From: JADLDB01 sp040755835 | GTDB taxonomy: Bacteria > Myxococcota > Myxococcia > Myxococcales > Myxococcaceae | DNA: 64,000 nt | Direction: 5' to 3' | Assembly: GCA_040755835.1 (NCBI GenBank) | Contig: JBFMAB010000059.1 | Span: 216,337-280,336 of the forward strand | Shown: piece after piece, positions 29,390 to 38,078 of the stretch | Numbering within the stretch: the first letter of the stretch is position 1 | How the letters are laid out: every line of letters starts with the position of its first letter | Translations under genes and position numbers: made by a program | The notes under the pieces: generated by a model | The model's database searches: none | What the model was told of the DNA's origin: nothing | Seen by the model: the letters and a program-made list of their open reading frames with translations, nothing else

Positions 29390-30025
29390 ATGGCCTTTCA
29401 ATCCCTGATCCGCTTCCTGCTTCCCAAAGAAGAGCACTGGTACGACATGCTGGAAGAGCTCTCGCGCCTCGGCCACGAGGCCGCGCAGGCGCTGCTCACC
29501 TTCAAGGACCAGCCGTCGGGCGCGGTGATGCCCGCGGTGCAGGCGCTCGAGCACAAGGCCGACGACGTGGTGCGCCGCATGGAGGATTCGCTCGCGCGCA
29601 CCTTCGTCACGCCCATCGACCGCGAGGATCTGCACCGCCTCACCAGCGAGCTCGACGACATCATCGACCTGATGAACCTGTCGGCGCGCGCCTTCAGCCT
29701 CTACCACCTCGAACGGCCGACGCCGGCGATGGTGCAGATCATGGAGAAGCTGGTCGAGGCCACCGGGATGATCGCCGGGGCGGTGCCGCACCTGCGCAAG
29801 CACGAGTTCGATCAGCTCATCGGCGGGGGCCGCAAGGTGCGCGCGATCGAGAAGGAAGCGGACACGCTGTACCGCGACGCCATCAGCAAGCTCTTCTCGG
29901 AGTCGCACCCGGATTTCCGCGAGCTGCTCAAGCAGAAGGAAGCGCTCGACCACCTGGAGAACGCGGTCGACCACTGCGACAACGTGGCGGACCTCCTCGC
30001 CAACCTGGCCGTGAAGCATGGTTAG
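29390..30025 (+). CDS. DUF47 / PhoU-like phosphate transport regulator
   Basis: 211 residues, almost entirely helical. The N-terminus MAFQSLIRFLLPKEEHWYDM (F-x-x-L-x-P-K-E, then F/W-Y) and the metal-binding helices (EHKADDVVRRMEDSLARTFV, TPIDREDLHRLTSELDDIID, KVRAIEKEADTLYRDAISKL) are the DUF47 (PhoU-like) pattern. Such proteins bind metal and regulate the adjacent Pit transporter. The gene overlaps the pit start by eight bases, the standard DUF47-pit arrangement. Confidence 0.94.
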   Translation: MAFQSLIRFLLPKEEHWYDMLEELSRLGHEAAQALLTFKDQPSGAVMPAVQALEHKADDVVRRMEDSLARTFVTPIDREDLHRLTSELDDIIDLMNLSARAFSLYHLERPTPAMVQIMEKLVEATGMIAGAVPHLRKHEFDQLIGGGRKVRAIEKEADTLYRDAISKLFSESHPDFRELLKQKEALDHLENAVDHCDNVADLLANLAVKHG

Positions 30026-31049
30026 CCTGCTCATCGCGGTGGTCGTGATGGCCATCGTGTTCGACTACATCAACGGCTTCCACGACGCCGCGAATGCGAT
30101 CGCGACCGTGGTGTCGACGGGCGTCTTGCCGATCCGCACGGCGGTGCTGGTCGCCGCGGTGCTGAACTTCGCCGGCGCCATCACCGGCACCGCCGTGGCG
30201 AAGACGATCGCCTCGGGCTTCACCGATCCCGCGCTGGTGACGCAGGCGGTGGTGCTGGCCGCGCTGCTCGGCGCGTCGGCCTGGAACCTCGTCACCTGGT
30301 GGTTCGGCATACCGTCGTCCTCGTCGCACGCGCTGGTGGGCGGGCTCGCGGGCGCGGTGGTGGCGCACGCCGGCATCGGCGGCTTCAAGTGGGCCGCGCT
30401 GGGCATGAAGGTGCTGGTGCCCCTGGTGGTGTCGCCCACGCTGGGCTTCGTCCTCGCCTTCACGCTGATGATCGTCCTCACCTGGATCATCCGTGGCATG
30501 CGGCCCGGCACGGTGCAGCGCACCTCGCGGAGGGCGCAGCTGGTCTCGGCGAGCCTCATGGCCTTCAGCCACGGCACCAACGACGCGCAGAAGTCGATGG
30601 GCATCATCACGCTGTCGTTGGTGGCCTTCGCCGCCGCCGGCCACACGCTGCCCGGGTGGATGCCGGCGTGGGTGATGCCAGCGGTGCCGGATCAGGTGCC
30701 GACGTGGGTCATCGTCGTCTGCGCGGCCGCGATCGCCGCAGGGACCGCTGCCGGCGGCGTGCGCATCATCAAGACGATGGGCACGAAGATCATCCGGATC
30801 ACCCCTCTGCAGGGCTTCGCGGCGGAGACCGCGAGCGCGCTCGCCCTGCTCGGCGCCTCGTCGCTCGGTGTGCCGGTCTCCACCACCCACTGCATCAACG
30901 CCTGCATCATGGGCGTCGGCGCGTCGAAGCGCCTGTCGGCGGTGCGCTGGGGCGTCGCCACCAACATCCTCGTCGCGTGGATCCTCACGCTGCCCGCGTC
31001 GGGTGCGGCAGCCTGGGCGTTCATGAAGGGGCTGGCGCTGTTCGTTTGA
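30018..31049 (+). CDS. pit: inorganic phosphate transporter, PiT family
   Basis: 343 residues with about ten membrane helices. The PiT signature appears twice: FDYINGFHDAANAIATVVST near the N-terminus, and AFSHGTNDAQKSMGIITLSL in the second half. The third conserved piece, GVPVSTTHCINACIMGVGAS, is also present. It takes up phosphate (as metal-phosphate) with protons across the inner membrane, under control of the DUF47 protein encoded just upstream. The C-terminus (FMKGLALFV) coincides with one copy of a diverged tandem duplication, described separately. Confidence 0.95.
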   Translation: MVSLLIAVVVMAIVFDYINGFHDAANAIATVVSTGVLPIRTAVLVAAVLNFAGAITGTAVAKTIASGFTDPALVTQAVVLAALLGASAWNLVTWWFGIPSSSSHALVGGLAGAVVAHAGIGGFKWAALGMKVLVPLVVSPTLGFVLAFTLMIVLTWIIRGMRPGTVQRTSRRAQLVSASLMAFSHGTNDAQKSMGIITLSLVAFAAAGHTLPGWMPAWVMPAVPDQVPTWVIVVCAAAIAAGTAAGGVRIIKTMGTKIIRITPLQGFAAETASALALLGASSLGVPVSTTHCINACIMGVGASKRLSAVRWGVATNILVAWILTLPASGAAAWAFMKGLALFV

Positions 31050-31281
31050 CTCCTATGGCCCGTCACGGCGCGATCGCGGTGGCTCGGGCCGCGGCGAGCG
31101 TGGACGGCCCCGCCCAGATTGGTCCGTCATCACGCGGCAGCGGGCGCGATGAGTTGGGTGCCGGGAAAGGTGCTGGCGCTGTGCGCTGACTACTCGGCCC
31201 ACCACGGCGCGATCGCGGTCACCTCGGGCCGCGCGGCGAGCGCGCACAGCACCGCCCAGCCGCGGTCCGTCATCGCGCCGT
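31031..31281. repeat. diverged tandem duplication of about 140 bases at a convergent gene junction
   Basis: Copy A (about 31031-31140) and copy B (about 31172-31281) align along their length: GCTGGCGCTG at 31031 and 31172, CACGGCGCGATCGCGGT at 31064 and 31203, CGCCCAG..GGTCCGTCATC at 31110 and 31253. Copy A contains the real 3' end of pit; copy B contains the real 3' end of the convergent lipoprotein gene. The inner half-copies are therefore remnants: a ghost pit tail (VLALCA then stop, 31169-31189) and a ghost lipoprotein tail (31053-31130, minus strand). Confidence 0.7.
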
Positions 31282-31636
31282 GCAGCGCCACGCACCAGTC
31301 GCCGGAGGGGTCCAGCGGCAACAGGTACGCCGTCTGCGGCGCGACGCAGCCCAGCCGTCCGGGCGTCCCGATGCGGTAGAGGCCGGGCGCGACGCGCGCG
31401 AGCAGCTCCGCCGTGGCGTCGTCGGCCAGCGCGCACAGCTCGACGGCGCCGTCGTTCTGGCAGCCCAGCGCCTGCGTGAAGTGGATCTCCTCGCTGCAGG
31501 TCGCGTCCGAGGCCGGCTCCCCGGGCCCCGCGTCGGCTCGCACCACGGCGAGCCCCCCCGCGTCGGGCGCCTCGTGCGCCACGCCGCTCCGCCCGCACGC
31601 CGCGAGCGCCAACGCCGCGAGCCACAGCGGCCTCAC
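31190..31636 (-). CDS. lipoprotein, function unknown
   Basis: 148 residues from a GTG that overlaps the xdhB stop (GTGA). Signal VRPLWLAALALAACGRSG, lipobox LAAC, lipidated cysteine at residue 14. The mature part has six or seven Cys (DATCSEEIHFTQALGCQNDG, AVELCALADDATAELLARVA, then WCVALHGAMTDRGWAVLCAL) and no recognised domain. The phrase CSEEIHFTQALGCQNDGAVE resembles short myxobacterial lipoproteins that accompany secreted enzymes. Translational coupling to xanthine dehydrogenase is notable but does not explain a role. Its 3' end is duplicated in the spacer beyond it. Confidence 0.75.
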   Translation of the reverse strand: MRPLWLAALALAACGRSGVAHEAPDAGGLAVVRADAGPGEPASDATCSEEIHFTQALGCQNDGAVELCALADDATAELLARVAPGLYRIGTPGRLGCVAPQTAYLLPLDPSGDWCVALHGAMTDRGWAVLCALAARPEVTAIAPWWAE

Positions 31637-33993
31637 GGCGCGCGCTGCCTCTCGATGGCGAACAACACCGCCTCGGGCGTCGCTGGAATCGACAGCTTCA
31701 CCTCGCGCCCCTTCGGGCCGAACGCGGCGATCGCGTGCTCCAGCGCTGCCACCGCCGACAGCGCCAACATGAACGGCGGCTCGCCCACCGCCTTCGAGCC
31801 GTGGATGACGTCGTCCTGCGCGGCGTTCTCGAGCAGCGCCACGCGGAAGTCGACGGGCGCGTCGCCGAACGACGGAATCTTGTAGGTGTCCGGCGAGTGC
31901 GTGCGGAGGTAGCCCTTCTCGTCCATCCTGAGCTCCTCGATGGTCAGCCAGCCCCAGCCCTGGAGGAAGGCGCCCTCCACCTGGCCCTTGTCGATGGTGG
32001 GCACCAGCGACGCGCCGACGTCGTGGAGAATGTCCACGCGCTTGAGCCGATGCTCGCCGGTCAGCCCGCTCACCTCCACCTCGCTCACGCACGCGCCGTA
32101 CGCGAAGTAGTGGAACGGCTTGCCGCGGCCGGTCGCCTTGTCGAAGTGGATGTCGGGCGTGCGGTAGTAGCCGGTGGCCGACAGCGACACCTGCTGCAGG
32201 TACGCCTCGCTCGTCACCTTCTCGAAGGGCAGCGCCAGCTCCGGCCGCGACGCGAGGAAGACGCGCCCGCCCGCGAAGAGGATGTCGCCCGCCGAGGCCG
32301 ACGGTACGCCCAGCAGCCGCGCCGCGACGGGTCGCAGCCGCTCGCGCAGCGTCTCGCACGCCTGCTTCACCGCCTGGCCGTTCAAGTCGGAGCCGCTGGA
32401 CGCCGCGGTCGCCGAGGTGTTGGGCACCTTGTCCGTCGCCGTCGACATGACGCGCACCGACTCGGGCGACAGGCCCAGCTCGTGCGCGGCGATGGCCAGC
32501 ATCTTCGTGTGCAGGCCCTGCCCCATCTCGGTGCCACCGTGGTTCAGCTGGAGGCTGCCGTCGGCGTACAGCACCGCGAGCGCCCCGGCCTGGTTGAGGA
32601 AGGACGTGGTGAAGCTGATGCCGAACTTCACCGGCGTGAGCGCCAGGCCCCGCTTCTGCCAGGGGTGGCCCGCGTTGAAGGCGTCGACCTCCTTCAGGCG
32701 CTTCGCATAGTCGCTGGACGCGAGCAGCTCGTCGAAGAGCCGGCGGAGTCGGAAGTCCTTCACTTCCTGCCAGTAGGGCGTCACGTTGCGCGGCGCGGGG
32801 CCATAGAAGTTCTTCCGCCGCAGCTCGACCGGATCGACGCCCAGCGTCCTGGCCGCCCGCGAGATGACGTGCTCGATGACGGCCATGCCCTGCGGGCCGC
32901 CGAAGCCGCGGAACGCCGTGTTCGACGCGACGTTCGTCCTCACCACGCGCCCGGTGACGCGCACCGCCGGCAGGAAGTAGGCGTTGTCGATGTGGAAGAG
33001 CGCGCGATCGAGGATGGCGTGCGAGAGGTCCGTCGAAAAGCCGCCGTCGGCGAACAGCTCCGCCTTCAAACCGACGAGGTGCCCGTCCTTCGTGAAGCCG
33101 ACGTCGTACTTCGTGAGGAAGGGGTGGCGCTTGCCCGTCCACAGCATGTCCTGGTCGCGGTTGAGCCACACCTTCACCGGGCGGCCCGTCTTCACCGCGG
33201 CGAGCGACGCGAGGCAGGCGTACGGCGCGGCCTGCGTCTCTTTCCCGCCGAAGCCGCCACCCATGCGCGGCACCGTCACCGTCACCTGGTTGCGCTGCCA
33301 GCCGAGGAGGTGCGCGACGAGCGTCTGCACCTCGCTGGGGTGCTGCGTCGACGAGAAGAGCGACAGCGCCTGGCCTTCCTCGGGGACGGCGAGCGTGCAC
33401 TGGGTCTCGAGGTAGAAGTGGTCCTGCCCACCCGTGCGGTACTCGCCCGCCAGGCGCACGTCGGCCTTCGCGAGCGCCGCGTCGACGTCTCCGCGCTCGA
33501 GCTTGTGGAGGTCCCCCAGCCAGCTGCGCTTCGCGATGGCCTCGTCCAGCGTGACGAGCGCGGGCAGCACCTCGTAGTCGGCCTGCACGGCAGCGACGCC
33601 GGCGCGGCACGCCTCGTACGTCTCGCCCACCACGAGCGCGACGGCCTGCCCGCGGAAGTGCACCGTGTCCGTCGCCAGCAGCTCCTCGTCGTGCACGACG
33701 GGGCCGCAGTTGTTCTCGCCGGGGATGTCGGCGGCCGTCAGCACCGCGACGACGCCGGGCACCGCCCGCGCCCGCTTCGTATCGAGGCCGCGGAGCCGCG
33801 CGTGCGCGTGCGGCGACGGCACCACCTGCGCCACCAGCAACCCGTGCGGCGCGGGGAGATCGTCCACGTACCGCGCCTCGCCCGTCGTGTGCTTGAGGCC
33901 GCTCTCGTGCAACAGCGGCTGGTGCAGCGGCGTCAGCGGGCCTTCGCCGCGCTCCACCGCCACGTCGCCGGCCGTCGTCTTCGCTTCACGCAC
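31633..33993 (-). CDS. xdhB: xanthine dehydrogenase, molybdopterin-binding subunit
   Basis: 786 residues, full length for the bacterial large subunit. Features: substrate-entry N-terminal domain (GEARYVDDLPAPHGLLVAQV), the motif PRMGGGFGGKETQAAPYACL, the Moco stretch AFRGFGGPQGMAVIEHVISR, LNHGGTEMGQGLHTKMLAIA, and the catalytic Glu in GSKAVGEPPFMLALSAVAAL. It oxidises hypoxanthine and xanthine to urate, together with the FeS/FAD subunit encoded upstream. A strong AGGAGG lies seven bases before the GTG start at 33993. No XdhC chaperone is encoded nearby. A lipoprotein gene is coupled downstream. Confidence 0.95.
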   Translation of the reverse strand: MREAKTTAGDVAVERGEGPLTPLHQPLLHESGLKHTTGEARYVDDLPAPHGLLVAQVVPSPHAHARLRGLDTKRARAVPGVVAVLTAADIPGENNCGPVVHDEELLATDTVHFRGQAVALVVGETYEACRAGVAAVQADYEVLPALVTLDEAIAKRSWLGDLHKLERGDVDAALAKADVRLAGEYRTGGQDHFYLETQCTLAVPEEGQALSLFSSTQHPSEVQTLVAHLLGWQRNQVTVTVPRMGGGFGGKETQAAPYACLASLAAVKTGRPVKVWLNRDQDMLWTGKRHPFLTKYDVGFTKDGHLVGLKAELFADGGFSTDLSHAILDRALFHIDNAYFLPAVRVTGRVVRTNVASNTAFRGFGGPQGMAVIEHVISRAARTLGVDPVELRRKNFYGPAPRNVTPYWQEVKDFRLRRLFDELLASSDYAKRLKEVDAFNAGHPWQKRGLALTPVKFGISFTTSFLNQAGALAVLYADGSLQLNHGGTEMGQGLHTKMLAIAAHELGLSPESVRVMSTATDKVPNTSATAASSGSDLNGQAVKQACETLRERLRPVAARLLGVPSASAGDILFAGGRVFLASRPELALPFEKVTSEAYLQQVSLSATGYYRTPDIHFDKATGRGKPFHYFAYGACVSEVEVSGLTGEHRLKRVDILHDVGASLVPTIDKGQVEGAFLQGWGWLTIEELRMDEKGYLRTHSPDTYKIPSFGDAPVDFRVALLENAAQDDVIHGSKAVGEPPFMLALSAVAALEHAIAAFGPKGREVKLSIPATPEAVLFAIERQRAP

Positions 33994-34082
33994 GGGGCGC
34001 CTCCTCGCCGGGCCGTGGGCGCGCCCGGCATCGCTCGTCGAGCGCCACGCGGGCCTTCACCGCGGACGCAGACCCGTTCACC

Positions 34083-35543
34083 TCACGCACGACGCACCTC
34101 CTCGGCCGTCAGCACGGTGCCGGCGTGGCCCGGCGCCAGCACGGGCACCCGCACGTCCCTCGTCTCGTCGAAGAAGCCGCGCAGCAGGTTGGCGGCGACG
34201 AGCGCCCGGTATTCCTTCGAGCCGCGGTGGTCGCTCATCGGCGTGAAGTCCTTCGCCAGCGCCTGCGCCGCGGCCTCGACGGAGGCCTGCTTCCACACCT
34301 GGCCCACCAGGGCGGCTTCCGCGTGCGTGGCGCGCCCGGGCGTGGCCGCCATGCCGCCGTAGGCGAGCCGCGCCACCGTCACCTTCCCGGCGTCGTCGAC
34401 GTCCACGTACAGGCCGGCGGAGACCGTCGAGATGTCCAGTTCGCGGCGCTTCGAGACCTTGTACGAGGCCGCGCGCGCGGTGGCGGACGGCGCCGGCACG
34501 GTGACGGCGGCGAGCACCTCCCCGGGCCCCAGCGCTGTCTTCCGGTAGCCCGTGAAGAAGGCGTCGAGCGGCACCACGCGCTCGCCCGCGCGGCCGCGGA
34601 TGACGGCCGAAGCGCCGAGGGACAGGAGCGCCGGCGCGAGGTCGCCGATGGGCGACGCGGTGCAGAGGTTTCCGCCGACGGTGCCGCGGTGCTTGATCTG
34701 CCGCGCGCCGAAGTAGCGCACCATGCGGTGCAGCGACGGGAGGCGCTCTTCCGCGAAGGCCTCCAGCTCCGACACCGACGCGCCGGCGCCCAGGCGAAAA
34801 CCGCCGTGCACCTCCGTGAGTGCCTTGAAGCCCGGCAGCGCCTCGAGCGAGACGAGCTTCGGCAGCGCGGCGAACCTCTTCGTCACCTCGAGCGACAGGT
34901 CGGTGCCGCCCGCGACGATGCGCGCGTCGGGGTGCGCGTCCAGCGCGTCGAAGAGGCCGTCCCACGAGACGGGCGTGATGAAGCGCTGGCCCATGGCCTC
35001 GTAGTCGAGCGCCATCGACTCCGGCGCGACGGGCGTGAAGGCGTCCTTCGGGCAGGTGCCGGCCACGGCCTTCGCCGCGTCGCGGATGGGCCGGTAGCCG
35101 GTGCAGCGACAGAGGTTGCCGCAGAGCTGGTCGTCCAGCTTCCAGGGCTGGTCGAGGTCCCGCCGGTAGGTGGCCTCGAACATCGACATCACCACGCCGG
35201 GCGTGCAGTAGCCGCACTGGCTGCCGAGCGCCTTCGCGAGCGCCTCCTGCGCGGGGTGGTGCGCCCCGCCTTCGGCCTTCAGCGCCTCGACGGTGACGAC
35301 GTGCTTGCCTTGCACCATGGGGAGGAGCAGCAGGCACGAGTTCACCGCGCGCCACGCCGGCCGGCCGTCGGCGCCCAGCTCCGCTACCGCGACGGTGCAT
35401 GCGCCGCAGTCGCCCTCGGCGCAGCCTTCCTTGGTGCCGGGCAGTCCCTTCACGTCGCGCAGGTAGCGCAGCAGCGTGGTGGTGGGCGAGACGTCGTGCT
35501 CCGTCACCCACGTGCCGTTCAGGTTGAAGCGCAGGTGGTTCAT
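34083..35543 (-). CDS. xdhA: xanthine dehydrogenase, FeS/FAD subunit
   Basis: 486 residues; the ATG at 35543 precedes the 2Fe-2S ferredoxin domain. First cluster: GCAEGDCGACTVAVAELG plus the later CLLLLPM. Second cluster: QCGYCTPGVVMSMFEA and LCGNLCRCTGYRPIRDAA. The FAD domain follows with RIVAGGTDLSLEVTKRFAAL and KHRGTVGGNLCTASPIGDLA, and the CO-dehydrogenase flavoprotein C-terminal domain after it (YKVSKRRELDISTVSAGLYV). This fused FeS/FAD arrangement matches XdhA of proteobacteria. The two subunit genes are 89 bases apart in the same orientation. Expected in the cytoplasm. Confidence 0.95.
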   Translation of the reverse strand: MNHLRFNLNGTWVTEHDVSPTTTLLRYLRDVKGLPGTKEGCAEGDCGACTVAVAELGADGRPAWRAVNSCLLLLPMVQGKHVVTVEALKAEGGAHHPAQEALAKALGSQCGYCTPGVVMSMFEATYRRDLDQPWKLDDQLCGNLCRCTGYRPIRDAAKAVAGTCPKDAFTPVAPESMALDYEAMGQRFITPVSWDGLFDALDAHPDARIVAGGTDLSLEVTKRFAALPKLVSLEALPGFKALTEVHGGFRLGAGASVSELEAFAEERLPSLHRMVRYFGARQIKHRGTVGGNLCTASPIGDLAPALLSLGASAVIRGRAGERVVPLDAFFTGYRKTALGPGEVLAAVTVPAPSATARAASYKVSKRRELDISTVSAGLYVDVDDAGKVTVARLAYGGMAATPGRATHAEAALVGQVWKQASVEAAAQALAKDFTPMSDHRGSKEYRALVAANLLRGFFDETRDVRVPVLAPGHAGTVLTAEEVRRA

Positions 35544-35577
35544 GTGAGGCCGGTTGTACCGCCTTCCCCGGGGAGCG

Positions 35578-36087
35578 TCAGCCCAGCTCGTCCTCGGCCA
35601 GCACGTCGGGCGCCAGCACGGCGAGCTGCGCGCGCACGAAGCGGACGTGCTCGACCTCCTCTTCGTACAGGGTGCCGAAGAGCGCGCGCACGTCGGGCTC
35701 GGCGATCTGGTCGAGCGCCGCCAGGAAGAAGCCGCGGGCCCGCGTCTCGTTGTGCAGCGCCATCTTGAGCGCCTCGCGCACGGTGAGCTGCGAGGCGACC
35801 TCCGCGGAGCGCGGCGCCTCAAGCTCGAGCGCGACGAGGCCCGGGTGCGTCTCCAGCGCGGCGGCGCCGCCGAAGACGGCCCGGTGCCGCTCGACGAGCT
35901 CCGCGCGGTGGGCCTCTTCGTGCTTCGCCATGGCGATGAAGAATTGCGCGGCGCCGGTCTCGTTCCACTGGCTCATCGCGCGCGCAAGCTGCAGGTAGAA
36001 CTCGCGCGCCGACGCCTCGAGGACGATGGCGGACCCGAGGGCCGTACGAAGCGTCAGGGTCGAGAAGTCGATACCACGGGCCCACAT
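35578..36087 (-). CDS. ferritin-like / rubrerythrin-type di-iron protein
   Basis: 169 residues, a four-helix bundle with E...ExxH pairs: AIVLEASAREFYLQLARAMS, then AMAKHEEAHRAELVERHRAV, then ALHNETRARGFFLAALDQIA, then TLYEEEVEHVRFVRAQLAVL. These four helices give a possible di-iron site, as in rubrerythrin-like and YciE/Ftn-like proteins; there is no C-terminal rubredoxin domain. Function could be peroxide or iron handling. It lies 34 bases upstream of xdhA in the same direction, so it may be in the same operon as this iron-sulfur flavoenzyme. Confidence 0.8.
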   Translation of the reverse strand: MWARGIDFSTLTLRTALGSAIVLEASAREFYLQLARAMSQWNETGAAQFFIAMAKHEEAHRAELVERHRAVFGGAAALETHPGLVALELEAPRSAEVASQLTVREALKMALHNETRARGFFLAALDQIAEPDVRALFGTLYEEEVEHVRFVRAQLAVLAPDVLAEDELG

Positions 36088-36173
36088 GGGCGGTAGCGTG
36101 CCCCATCTGGGGAGGATTGGCGCGGGTCAGCTCTCCTTTTCCTTCTGGGGCCGCCGCGGCACATCATGGGGGC

Positions 36174-37814
36174 ATGCACCGGCTGGTGGAGGCGCTCGAC
36201 GCGATCAGCGCGACGCGCTCGCGGAAGCTGAAGGTGGCGCACCTCGCGCTCCTGTTGCGCGCGGTGGATGCCAGCGAGCTGCCGCTGGTGTCGCGGCTGG
36301 TGCTGGGCCGGGTGCTGCGGCAGGGCGACGTGCGGACGCTGGGCGTGGGCTGGGCGTTGCTGGCGCAGGCGGCGGCGGCGGCCGCGGGCACGTCGGTGGA
36401 GCACGTCGGCCGCGAGGCGCGGCGGGTGGGCGACGTGGGCGACGCGCTGCTGGGGCTGTTTCCGGCGCGCGGGCAGACGGTGTCGCTGGGCCAGGTGCGC
36501 GACGCGCTGGAGGCCATCGCCGACGCGCCGGGCCGGGAGGAGAAGCTGGAGCGGCTCACCCTGCTCTTCTCGCAGGCGGCGCCGGCGGAGGCGCGGTACC
36601 TCGCGAAGGCGCTGCTGGGCGAGCTGCGCGCGGGCGTACAGCAGGGCACCTTCGAGGAGGCGCTGGCGCACGCGTTCGACGTGCCGCTCGAGGAGGTGCG
36701 GCGCGCGGCGGCGCTGGTGGTGGACCCGGGCGACCTCGCGGCGCTGGCGCGGGAACGGCGGCTCGGCGAGGCGGGCGTGACGCCGGGCCGGGTGGTGGCG
36801 TTCATGCTGGCGACGCCGACGGAGTCGGTGAAGGAGCCCATCGACGCCTCGCGCACCATCTTCGAGGACAAGCTGGACGGCATCCGCGCGCAGGCGCACG
36901 TGGTGAGCGGGCAGGTGCGCCTCTTCGCGCGCGGGCAGGACGAGGTGACGCCGGCCTTCCCCGAGGTGGTGGCGGCGCTCAAAATGCTCACGCGCACGGT
37001 GGTGCTGGACGGGGAAATCCTCGCGGTGACGGCGGACGGGAAGCCGCGACCGTTCCAGGCGCTGCAGGCGCGGCTCGGGCGGCGCGCGCCGGGCGCGTCG
37101 GTGCGGGAGCGCTTGCCGGTGGCCTTCGTGGCGTACGACTGCCTGTACGACGGCGAGTCGTTGCTGGCGCAGCCCTGGACGGAGCGCCGCGCGCGGCTCG
37201 AGGCGCTGGGCGTCACCGTGAATCCGGTGGGCCGCTTCGACGAGGCGAGGCCGCTCGAGCCGCAGCTGGACGAGGCGTTCACCGCGGCGCGCGCGCGCGG
37301 CAACGAGGGGCTGGTGCTCAAGCGCACGGACGCGCCGTACGAGGCGGGCCGGCGCGGGAGCGCGTGGCGGAAAGTGAAACGCGCCTACGCGACGCTGGAC
37401 GTGGTGGTGACGAAGGCCGAGCGCGGACACGGGAAGCGCGCGGGCGTGCTGAGTGACTACACGTTCGCGGTGTGGCGCGGCGAGCGGCTGGTGGACATCG
37501 GCAAGGCGTTCACCGGCCTCACCGACGCGGAGCTCGCCGCGCTCACCGTGCGCTTCGAGGCGCTCACCACCGCGCGCGTCGGCCCGTACCACCTCGTGAA
37601 GCCGGAGGTGGTGCTGGAGGTGGCGTTCGACGGCCTGCAGCGCTCGACGCGCCACGAGAGCGGCTTCGCGCTGCGCTTCCCGCGCATCGTCCGCCTCCGC
37701 GAGGACAAGCGGCCGGAGGACGCGGACACGCTGGAGACGGCGCAGGCGCTGTTCGCCGCGCAGGTGGCGAGCGGGCACCGGGAGGACGACGCGCAGGGCC
37801 GGCTGTTCGACTGA
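36174..37814 (+). CDS. ATP-dependent DNA ligase (LigB-like)
   Basis: 546 residues, starting at the ATG at 36174. The N-terminal DNA-binding domain (RLVEALDAISATRSRKLKVA) precedes the nucleotidyl transferase with K233 in EDKLDGIRAQAH, the AMP-accepting lysine (KxDG). Further ligase motifs: TRTVVLDGEILAVTADGKPR (motif III/IIIa), GLVLKRTDAPYEAGRRGSAW (IV) and WRKVKRAYATLDVVVTKAER (V), then an OB domain ending in HESGFALRFPRIVRLREDKR. In many bacteria this ligase is adjacent to an MBL-fold exonuclease and a helicase; here the exonuclease is encoded 8 kb away at 45881-46858. Confidence 0.95.
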   Translation: MHRLVEALDAISATRSRKLKVAHLALLLRAVDASELPLVSRLVLGRVLRQGDVRTLGVGWALLAQAAAAAAGTSVEHVGREARRVGDVGDALLGLFPARGQTVSLGQVRDALEAIADAPGREEKLERLTLLFSQAAPAEARYLAKALLGELRAGVQQGTFEEALAHAFDVPLEEVRRAAALVVDPGDLAALARERRLGEAGVTPGRVVAFMLATPTESVKEPIDASRTIFEDKLDGIRAQAHVVSGQVRLFARGQDEVTPAFPEVVAALKMLTRTVVLDGEILAVTADGKPRPFQALQARLGRRAPGASVRERLPVAFVAYDCLYDGESLLAQPWTERRARLEALGVTVNPVGRFDEARPLEPQLDEAFTAARARGNEGLVLKRTDAPYEAGRRGSAWRKVKRAYATLDVVVTKAERGHGKRAGVLSDYTFAVWRGERLVDIGKAFTGLTDAELAALTVRFEALTTARVGPYHLVKPEVVLEVAFDGLQRSTRHESGFALRFPRIVRLREDKRPEDADTLETAQALFAAQVASGHREDDAQGRLFD

Positions 37815-38078
37815 CGGAGGCCAGCCGCAGCCCCAAGTCGAGGACCGTCGGCCGTGCGCGGCGGCGGGTGCCTCCTCGATGGCTCGCTCGGGCTCGGCGC
37901 GGCGCGCCTCCACCGGCGCGCGAATCGCGGTCGACACGGGGACGTCTCTCTGCCCGAATCGTGCTCTTCCTGGACGGGGGCGAGGACATCGAAGCACTGG
38001 CCGATTCGGCGTACGCGTGCCGCGGTGATTCGGCGGCAAGCACGAGACGTGCCCCGCGGGCGCCTCCCCACGGCGGAC

